Assembly: GCA_947440735.1 (NCBI GenBank)
Contig: CANESA010000039.1
Location: forward strand, 1-6,013
Direction: 5' to 3'
DNA: 6,013 nt
From: Candidatus Nanopelagicaceae bacterium
Lineage (GTDB): Bacteria; Actinomycetota; Actinomycetes; Nanopelagicales; Nanopelagicaceae
The position numbers and the translations under genes were made by a program. The notes under the pieces were generated by a model. The model worked only from the letters and a program-made list of their open reading frames with translations, was not told the origin of the DNA and did not search any database. This document shows positions 1 to 4,923 of the stretch, in pieces (position 1 is the first letter of the stretch; each line of letters starts with the position of its first letter).

Positions 1-1077
1 ACCTTGCGCTTAATGCAGAGTTCTCTTCCCACGATTTTAGATACGAAGAATATGACATCACCTGTGTGGCAGATCAAGAAAGGCGTCTGGGCCGGTGCAA
101 CGATTTGTTCGGCACCATCTATTTCTCAATGGTTTGTTGGCGGAGCAGCTGATGTGACAAGTAAGGGAAAACTTATCTTGATCAATAGTGGATTAAGTGA
201 AGCAATTATTGATGTTGGAATTTGGAGTGAATCTGGAATCCGACCTCCGAAAGTAGTAACGCTAAAAGCTAATTCCTCTGTTGTACAGACTCTTGATTCT
301 CTGGATCCGGGAGCTGCGCGAATTGCTCTTCATGTCGCGCCACGATCGGGGCGAGTAAATGCCTTCCTTGTAGATGAGCGCGGCCGCGGACTTCAATCTC
401 TTGGTGGAGACATAGTCAATGCATCGCCAGATCCAAGTAAGGTAGTTGTGATTCCTGCAATTCCTCACATGAAACGATCGGGCAAGGCGTTAGGTCATAC
501 CTTGCGTGTTATTGCACCCGGTGATCTAGATGCTCGAATCTCTGTCGAACTCATCTCAACTAAGGGTTCATTTATTCCTGTCGGATTTGATGATCGTGCA
601 ATTAAGGCTGGCATCGTGACCGAGATTCCACTCAATCCCCAAATTAGTCCAAGTACTTTTGCTCTCAGAATTTCATCAAATCGTCCGATTGTCGCTTCGG
701 TGTATTCATCTACTTATGCCCTGGCGAAATCAGACTTTGTATGGAGTACATCGACTGCAGAAATGACCGAGTATTCATTAGCAGTGAGTGGACTTGCTCC
801 GACGCTCGTCTTTTCGGGAGAGAGAATTTCAATCTCCCTCTCAATCCTCTATACAAATAAGAAAGAGAAGAAATTTACAGTCACGGGAGAGGGTATTGCG
901 AGTTTTAAAGTACCGGAGAATGCTAGAACCATACACTTCGCAAAAGTTAGTGATAAGACTGTGGGTGGTGCACTGATATCAACACAGAGTGGATACGGCT
1001 ATCTTCCACTTGTCCCTGGTAGCGAACTGACCCGCGTACTACTTCCTAGCGCGAATATCCGTGTCTTAAATCCATAG
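1..1077 (+). CDS. DUF5719 family protein, C-terminal part (5' partial)
   Basis: The frame is open from the first base to the TAG at 1075-1077, so the start and any signal peptide lie upstream; TTG at 4 and ATG at 13 are only internal candidates. The visible part is about 358 residues. It is rich in alternating hydrophobic/polar strands, Ser/Thr, Val and Ile, with no membrane span and no catalytic motif, which suggests repeated beta-sandwich domains. A Cys (codon at 106) followed by a WFVGG motif (130-144) and a 'LILIN' strand resembles the DUF5719 family as I recall it. In actinobacteria such proteins sit beside the whiB/DUF3499/manB neighbourhood and are thought to be exported. Its position before DUF3499 and manB agrees with that. 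Molecular function is unknown; an envelope or cell-surface role is inference from context. No frameshift is seen. The family call rests on memory of the motif and on synteny. Confidence 0.72.
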   Translation, partial: TLRLMQSSLPTILDTKNMTSPVWQIKKGVWAGATICSAPSISQWFVGGAADVTSKGKLILINSGLSEAIIDVGIWSESGIRPPKVVTLKANSSVVQTLDSLDPGAARIALHVAPRSGRVNAFLVDERGRGLQSLGGDIVNASPDPSKVVVIPAIPHMKRSGKALGHTLRVIAPGDLDARISVELISTKGSFIPVGFDDRAIKAGIVTEIPLNPQISPSTFALRISSNRPIVASVYSSTYALAKSDFVWSTSTAEMTEYSLAVSGLAPTLVFSGERISISLSILYTNKKEKKFTVTGEGIASFKVPENARTIHFAKVSDKTVGGALISTQSGYGYLPLVPGSELTRVLLPSANIRVLNP

Positions 1078-1093
1078 CTGTACCTATTCCCAC

Positions 1094-1099
1094 TAATCT
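1094..1099 (+). promoter_or_regulatory. Putative -10 element (TAATCT) for a leaderless DUF3499-manB transcript
   Basis: TAATCT fits the actinobacterial TAnnnT -10 pattern and ends 7 nt before the ATG at 1107, so transcription would begin at or next to the start codon. No convincing -35 is visible, which is common for this promoter class. No Shine-Dalgarno lies between this hexamer and the ATG, consistent with leaderless translation. The surrounding 12 nt recur upstream of ahcY. The call is inferred from spacing and has no direct support. Confidence 0.45.
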
Positions 1100-1106
1100 T
1101 CTATCT

Positions 1107-1484
1107 ATGGCTTCAGCAGTTCGTACAGGTAGAGGATGCTCGCGGGCGACATGTCGCGCGATGGCAACAATGACCCTTACCTATATCTATGCTGATTCAA
1201 CTGCCGTACTTGGGCCTTTAGCAACTTTTGCGGAACCTCATGCGTACGATTTATGTGAGTTTCATGCTCGCAAGTTAACTGTTCCCAATGGTTGGTCGGT
1301 TATTAAAGAAGAGATTTCACAATCTGGATCTGGGCCAACAGAGGATGACCTCATGGCAATTGCAGATGCAGTGCGCGAAGCTGCTGCAACAATTCCGCAA
1401 AGTACCGACGATGTCTCTGAAGAAGTACAGAGTGCACCTCACATCGGTGTACGTCGTGGACATCTTCGCGCAGTTCCAAATTAA
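1107..1484 (+). CDS. DUF3499 family protein, putative small zinc-binding protein
   Basis: This 125-residue protein matches the actinobacterial DUF3499 family as I know it. It has an N-terminal Cys-rich start (CSRATC, C11 and C16), the core strand 'TLTYIYADSTAVLGPLAT' (about 23-40), then 'EPHAYDLCEFH' (C50, H53) and the C-terminal signature 'RRGHLRAVPN'. The CX4C plus CX2H arrangement looks like a four-ligand zinc site (inference). The region around 70-110 is acidic and probably flexible. No enzymatic function is known for the family. It is almost always next to manB in actinobacteria, and here ends 12 nt before it, so the two are probably co-transcribed. The start at 1107 is chosen because it keeps the whole Cys motif and sits just after a TAATCT -10 hexamer. 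There is no Shine-Dalgarno, suggesting a leaderless mRNA. The next in-frame ATG, at 1161, would remove C11 and C16. Confidence 0.85.
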   Translation: MASAVRTGRGCSRATCRAMATMTLTYIYADSTAVLGPLATFAEPHAYDLCEFHARKLTVPNGWSVIKEEISQSGSGPTEDDLMAIADAVREAAATIPQSTDDVSEEVQSAPHIGVRRGHLRAVPN

Positions 1485-1496
1485 AGGCAGCAAAAG

Positions 1497-2858
1497 ATGT
1501 CAATATTTAAAGCCTATGATGTTCGAGGACTCGTTGATTCCGAGATTACTGCTGACTTCTGCTTCGCAACAGGGGTAGCTTTCGCTCGATTTCTTCAGCA
1601 AGAGCGAGAACCAGGCACAGTCGTTATTGGTGAGGATATGCGTCCGTCATCTCCAATTTTTGCTGATGCATTTTCGGCAGGAATTACATCTCAGGGTATG
1701 GACGTCATACGTATCGGCCTAGCATCGACAGATATGCTCTATTTTGCTGCCGGAAAGTTAAATATGCCGGGCGCGATGTTTACCGCAAGCCACAATCCAG
1801 CGGAGTACAACGGAATAAAAATGTGTCTGAGCGGGGCCCGTCCAATTGGTAAAGAGTCAGGCTTACTCACTATTGAAAAATATGTAGAGGAAGGCTCACC
1901 CATCGAACTCAGAAGTGTGGGTGTGGAACGTTCTCAACCAATGCTTGAAGAATATGTGAAGCACCTTCTCAGTCTTGTAGATGTGGGATCGATGAGACCT
2001 CTCAAAGTTGTCATCGATGCAGGAAATGGAATGGCCGGATATACAGCCCCTGCAGTCTTTAAGGGTCTTAGCGCTGACGTTATTGAGATGTATTTCGAAT
2101 TAGATGGAACCTTTCCCAACCATGAAGCCAATCCAATCGATCCAAAGAATTTGCAAGACCTATCGAAGGCTGTGAAGAAACATAAAGCTGATATCGGTTT
2201 GGCATTTGATGGAGATGCCGATCGCTGCTTTTTGGTGGATGAAAGAGGGGATTTAGTTAACCCATCTGCATTGACAGCACTGATCGCAGACCGTGCACTT
2301 GCAAGTGATCCTGGTTCGACAATTATTTACAATTTAATTTCATCACGAAGTGTGAAGGAAGTAATCGAAGAAAATGGTGGGACTGCAGTTCGATCTCGAG
2401 TAGGCCATTCCTACATTAAGAAAATGATGGCCGACACTGGTGCGATATTTGGCGGTGAGCACTCTGGCCACTTTTACTTTAGAGATTTTTGGCGAGCTGA
2501 TTCAGGAATGTTGGCAGCCCTTCATGCACTTGCAGCACTCTCTGAATCTAAGGGAACGCTGAGCGAACTTTTACATCCGTATAATCGTTACTCATCGAGT
2601 GGAGAAATTAACTCAGTTGTCAGCGATTCACAGTCGGTGATGGAGTCGATTGAGTCACATTATTTAGCTATGAATTTAGCTACAGGAGGCATCACTACAG
2701 ATCACTTGGACGGCCTTACTGTCGAGAGTAGCGATTGGTGGTTTAACGTCCGCGCCTCAAACACTGAACCTCTACTCAGACTCAACGTTGAGGCTAACTC
2801 TGATGCACTTATGAAGAAAGTTTCTACGCAGGTCTTAGCCCTCATAGGTGGCGAGTAG
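1497..2858 (+). CDS. manB: Phosphomannomutase/phosphoglucomutase (ManB type)
   Basis: Cytosolic alpha-D-phosphohexomutase interconverting mannose-6-phosphate and mannose-1-phosphate, and probably glucose-6-phosphate and glucose-1-phosphate. It feeds GDP-mannose and other nucleotide sugars used for envelope glycans. All four family signatures are present in order: the phosphoserine loop TASHNP (Ser98), the Mg-binding loop DGDADR (238-243, D238, D240, D242), the sugar-specificity loop GGEHSGH (319-325) and the phosphate-binding loop RASNTEP (419-425). The length of 453 residues is normal. The stretches around 'HFYFRDFWRADSGMLAALH' and 'WWFNVRASNTEPLLRLNVE' are close to mycobacterial ManB. The ATG at 1497 has an AAAGG Shine-Dalgarno at 1483-1487, overlapping the DUF3499 stop codon, 9 nt from the start. 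Co-transcription with DUF3499 is likely. The preference between mannose and glucose phosphates cannot be settled from sequence. Confidence 0.94.
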   Translation: MSIFKAYDVRGLVDSEITADFCFATGVAFARFLQQEREPGTVVIGEDMRPSSPIFADAFSAGITSQGMDVIRIGLASTDMLYFAAGKLNMPGAMFTASHNPAEYNGIKMCLSGARPIGKESGLLTIEKYVEEGSPIELRSVGVERSQPMLEEYVKHLLSLVDVGSMRPLKVVIDAGNGMAGYTAPAVFKGLSADVIEMYFELDGTFPNHEANPIDPKNLQDLSKAVKKHKADIGLAFDGDADRCFLVDERGDLVNPSALTALIADRALASDPGSTIIYNLISSRSVKEVIEENGGTAVRSRVGHSYIKKMMADTGAIFGGEHSGHFYFRDFWRADSGMLAALHALAALSESKGTLSELLHPYNRYSSSGEINSVVSDSQSVMESIESHYLAMNLATGGITTDHLDGLTVESSDWWFNVRASNTEPLLRLNVEANSDALMKKVSTQVLALIGGE

Positions 2859-2871
2859 CCTCATTACCCAG

Positions 2872-2877
2872 TAATCT
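2872..2877 (+). promoter_or_regulatory. Putative -10 element (TAATCT) for the ahcY-mtrA-mtrB unit
   Basis: The same TAATCT hexamer as before DUF3499 lies 14 nt after the manB stop, inside a small dyad (ATTAC 2863-2867, loop CCA, GTAAT 2871-2875). A start about 7 nt downstream would fall near A2884 and give a leader of about 73 nt before the ahcY ATG. The -35 position (about 2849-2854) matches consensus poorly. The dyad is AT-rich with no following T-tract, so it does not look like a terminator; it could be an operator. Inferred from pattern and from the recurrence of the element. Confidence 0.38.
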
Positions 2878-2883
2878 TGGCCT

Positions 2884-2956
2884 ACAGCAACCTAGCAAGT
2901 AGAGCCCTACGCCTTAGGTAAGCAATTAGCCACCTACCGTGTAGAGGAGAACAGTT
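2884..2956 (+). promoter_or_regulatory. Structured 5' leader of ahcY with competing helices (candidate cis-regulatory RNA)
   Basis: The leader can form a two-part hairpin: ACCTA 2890-2894 with TAGGT 2915-2919, and inside it GTAG 2899-2902 with CTAC 2907-2910. An exact second ACCTA at 2932-2936 competes for the same TAGGT. CTAC 2934-2937 can instead pair with GTAG 2941-2944, a 3-nt-loop hairpin whose last base touches the Shine-Dalgarno. The helices are short (4-5 bp). Only the central hairpin, with both helices stacked, looks reasonably stable. It lacks the SAH riboswitch core and I do not recognise the motif. Regulation is inference. Confidence 0.3.
2944..2950 (+). promoter_or_regulatory. 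Strong Shine-Dalgarno (GAGGAGA) of ahcY
   Basis: GAGGAGA lies 6 nt before the ATG at 2957 and is the best ribosome binding site in the window. It fixes the ahcY start and contrasts with DUF3499, which has none. Its first base closes the possible CTAC/GTAG hairpin (2934-2944). Confidence 0.8.
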
Positions 2957-4237
2957 ATGACAACAACACAAACAACACCTAAGCATGACATTGCAGATGC
3001 ATCCCTTGCTGCAGAAGGCCGCAAGAAAATCGAGTGGGCTGAGCGCAACATGCCAGTCCTTGCTCAAATTAGAGAGCGCTTTGAAAAGTCACAACCATTT
3101 GCTGGAGTTCGAATTTCAGCATGTATGCACGTCACGACAGAGACAGCGAACTTGATGCGCGTACTTAAAGCAGGAGGTGCAGAAATTGCACTCTGCGCAT
3201 CAAACCCACTTTCGACCCAAGATGACACAGCGGCAGCACTTGTTCACGAATACGGAATATCTGTATTTGCGCGCAATGCGGTAGATCGTGATGGATATTA
3301 CTCACACATCAATGCAGCTCTAGATATCGAACCACACCAAGTCTTTGATGATGGCTGCGATCTCGTTAACACCCTCCACACCACTCGTCGCGAACTTCTT
3401 CCAACCATCACCGGTGGCTGCGAAGAGACCACGACTGGAGTAGTACGTCTTAACCAGATGGCTAAAGATGGAGCCCTTACATTCCCAATGATCGCTGTTA
3501 ATGACACCGATACAAAACATATGTTTGATAACCGTTACGGCACAGGACAATCAACACTCGATGCAGTCTTCCGTGCAACAAACTTCTTGCTTGCTGGTCG
3601 CATCGTTGTTGTCGCAGGATTTGGTTACTGCGGTAAGGGCGTTGCAGAGCGTGCAAAGGGTATGGGCGCTGATGTCGTCATTACTGAAATCGATCCAACG
3701 AAGGCACTCGATGCGATGATGCAAGGTTTCCGAGTCATGCCAATGCTCGATGCTGCAAAGGTTGGCGATGTCTTCATTACCGTTACCGGTAACCGTGATG
3801 TACTTCGCGATGAGCACTTTGCCGTGATGAAGGATGGCGCAATTATGGCTAACTCTGGTCACTTCGATATCGAAATCGATGTCGCTTGGCTTGAGCAGAA
3901 TTCAAAGAAGAAGAACTCAAAGATGCGCCATCAGACCGATGAATATGTACTTGCAGATGGTCGACGCCTACTTCTCCTTGCAGAAGGTCGTCTTGTAAAT
4001 CTTGGTGCAGCAGAGGGTCACCCAGCATCAGTGATGGATATGTCATTCTCTGATCAGGCACTTACAGCTGAATATCTCGTTAAGGAAGCTAAGAACCTTA
4101 AGCCAGGCGTTCACATGGTTCCTGAATACATTGATAAGGAAGTTGCATCACTTAAGTTGATCTCTATGGGTGGTCGCATTGATGTGTTAACACCAGCTCA
4201 AGATATGTATCTCAACTCTTGGGAGCACGGTAGCTAA
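2957..4237 (+). CDS. ahcY: S-adenosyl-L-homocysteine hydrolase (adenosylhomocysteinase), short form
   Basis: Cytosolic NAD-dependent enzyme that reversibly splits S-adenosylhomocysteine into adenosine and homocysteine, removing the inhibitory by-product of methyltransferases. Visible landmarks: substrate loop MHVTTET (H58, T60, E62), SNPLSTQDD (82-90), DDG (131-133), EETTTG (156-161), K187 and D191-N192 in 'VNDTDTKHMFDNRYGTGQS', the Rossmann loop GFGYCGKG (221-228), NSGHFD (299-304, H302), EGRLVNL (343-349) and GHP (354-356). At 426 residues it lacks the roughly 40-residue insertion that long forms such as mycobacterial SahH carry between DDG and EETTTG. It also ends in 'YLNSWEHGS' instead of the usual KPDHYRY tail. 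In these traits it resembles Thermotoga and archaeal enzymes. T60 and E62, matching adenine-contacting residues of the mammalian enzyme, are kept, so SAH remains the likely substrate. It has a strong Shine-Dalgarno, and its stop codon overlaps the mtrA start. Confidence 0.96.
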   Translation: MTTTQTTPKHDIADASLAAEGRKKIEWAERNMPVLAQIRERFEKSQPFAGVRISACMHVTTETANLMRVLKAGGAEIALCASNPLSTQDDTAAALVHEYGISVFARNAVDRDGYYSHINAALDIEPHQVFDDGCDLVNTLHTTRRELLPTITGGCEETTTGVVRLNQMAKDGALTFPMIAVNDTDTKHMFDNRYGTGQSTLDAVFRATNFLLAGRIVVVAGFGYCGKGVAERAKGMGADVVITEIDPTKALDAMMQGFRVMPMLDAAKVGDVFITVTGNRDVLRDEHFAVMKDGAIMANSGHFDIEIDVAWLEQNSKKKNSKMRHQTDEYVLADGRRLLLLAEGRLVNLGAAEGHPASVMDMSFSDQALTAEYLVKEAKNLKPGVHMVPEYIDKEVASLKLISMGGRIDVLTPAQDMYLNSWEHGS

Positions 4238-4923
4238 TGACCTTAGTCATGGTCGTCGATGACGACCAGGATCTTGCGGAGATGCTCGGCATCGTATTAA
4301 CAGGTGCCGGCATCGACGTAGATCTAGTCAGTCGTGGAGACGAGGTCATGGAAGTTTTTCGAAGCAATCCACCAGATCTCGTTCTTCTCGATGTGATGTT
4401 GCCAGGTCTTGATGGAGTAGAAGTATGTAAGTTAATCCGCGCCGAATCTATGGTGCCGATAGTGATGTTAAGTGCCAAGGGCGATACTCAGGATATTGTT
4501 GCAGGACTTGAAGCTGGCGCCGATGATTACATGGTTAAACCTTTTAAACACCCTTCTGAATTAATCGCGCGTATTCGCACACGACTGCGCCGCACAAATG
4601 CTGATGTAAAGGGATCGCTAACTATTGGCGACTTAGTTATTGATGTCACCGCTCACGAAGTACGCCGTGGAGCCAAGCTCATTGCACTTACTCGCCTTGA
4701 ATTTGATTTACTTGTCGCTCTTGCCAAGGAACCTGGTCGCGTATTTACGCGTGATTCTCTTCTGAGCGAAGTGTGGGGATATCGTCATTCAACCGATACT
4801 CGCTTGGTAAATGTCCATGTTCAGCGCCTTCGTTCTAAGGTCGAACACGATCCAGAGCATCCAACAATCGTCATCACAGTACGCGGAGTGGGATATAAAG
4901 CTGGAGTTGTAGGCGTTTCCTAA
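4237..4923 (+). CDS. mtrA: MtrA, OmpR/PhoB-family response regulator
   Basis: DNA-binding response regulator of the MtrAB system, which in actinobacteria is essential or pleiotropic and controls cell-wall hydrolases, division and osmotic responses. The receiver domain (about 1-118) has the acidic pair D8-D9, phospho-acceptor D52 in 'LLDVMLPG', switch residue S79, Y98 and K101 in 'DDYMVKPF'. The winged-helix output domain (about 127-224) has 'LTRLEFDLLVALA', 'VWGYRHSTDTRLVNVHVQRLR' (recognition helix) and the terminal hairpin 'VRGVGYKAG', nearly identical to M. tuberculosis MtrA as I recall it. Its 228 residues are the family's usual length. The ATG lies inside the ahcY stop (TAATG, 1-nt overlap), with GGGAG at 4221-4225 as a moderately spaced Shine-Dalgarno, so translation is probably coupled to ahcY. 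The tmk gene usually found just before mtrA is absent. Confidence 0.95.
   Translation: MTLVMVVDDDQDLAEMLGIVLTGAGIDVDLVSRGDEVMEVFRSNPPDLVLLDVMLPGLDGVEVCKLIRAESMVPIVMLSAKGDTQDIVAGLEAGADDYMVKPFKHPSELIARIRTRLRRTNADVKGSLTIGDLVIDVTAHEVRRGAKLIALTRLEFDLLVALAKEPGRVFTRDSLLSEVWGYRHSTDTRLVNVHVQRLRSKVEHDPEHPTIVITVRGVGYKAGVVGVS

Noticed and set aside
1288..1578. 96-codon + strand open frame spanning the DUF3499/manB junction
   Set aside because: It is out of frame with two recognisable proteins and has no homology or ribosome binding site; the true junction is explained by DUF3499 ending at 1484 and manB starting at 1497.
2863..2880. Rho-independent terminator after manB
   Set aside because: The ATTAC/GTAAT hairpin has only 5 AT-rich pairs and is followed by CTTGG instead of a T-tract.
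2877..2921. Short upstream leader peptide (TTG start, 14 codons, stop TAA at 2919-2921)
   Set aside because: No Shine-Dalgarno, a rare start codon, no run of regulatory codons, and it would start upstream of the proposed transcription start.
2859..2956. SAH or SAM riboswitch upstream of ahcY
   Set aside because: The GCAACC (2887-2892) and GGT (2917-2919) resemble part of the SAM-I/SAM-IV core, but the required upstream P2 elements are absent and would fall in the manB end. The SAH riboswitch core (GAGGAGCG with AGGCUCG) is not present, and the GAGGAG seen is the Shine-Dalgarno.
2882..3067. Minus-strand 61-codon open frame over the ahcY leader
   Set aside because: Composition is Cys/Leu-rich with no start signal; it is the complement of the leader and the ahcY 5' end.
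3551..3862. 103-codon open frame on the minus strand within ahcY
   Set aside because: It lies wholly opposite a strongly conserved gene, its product is Cys/His-rich low-quality sequence typical of antisense shadows, and it has no ribosome binding site.
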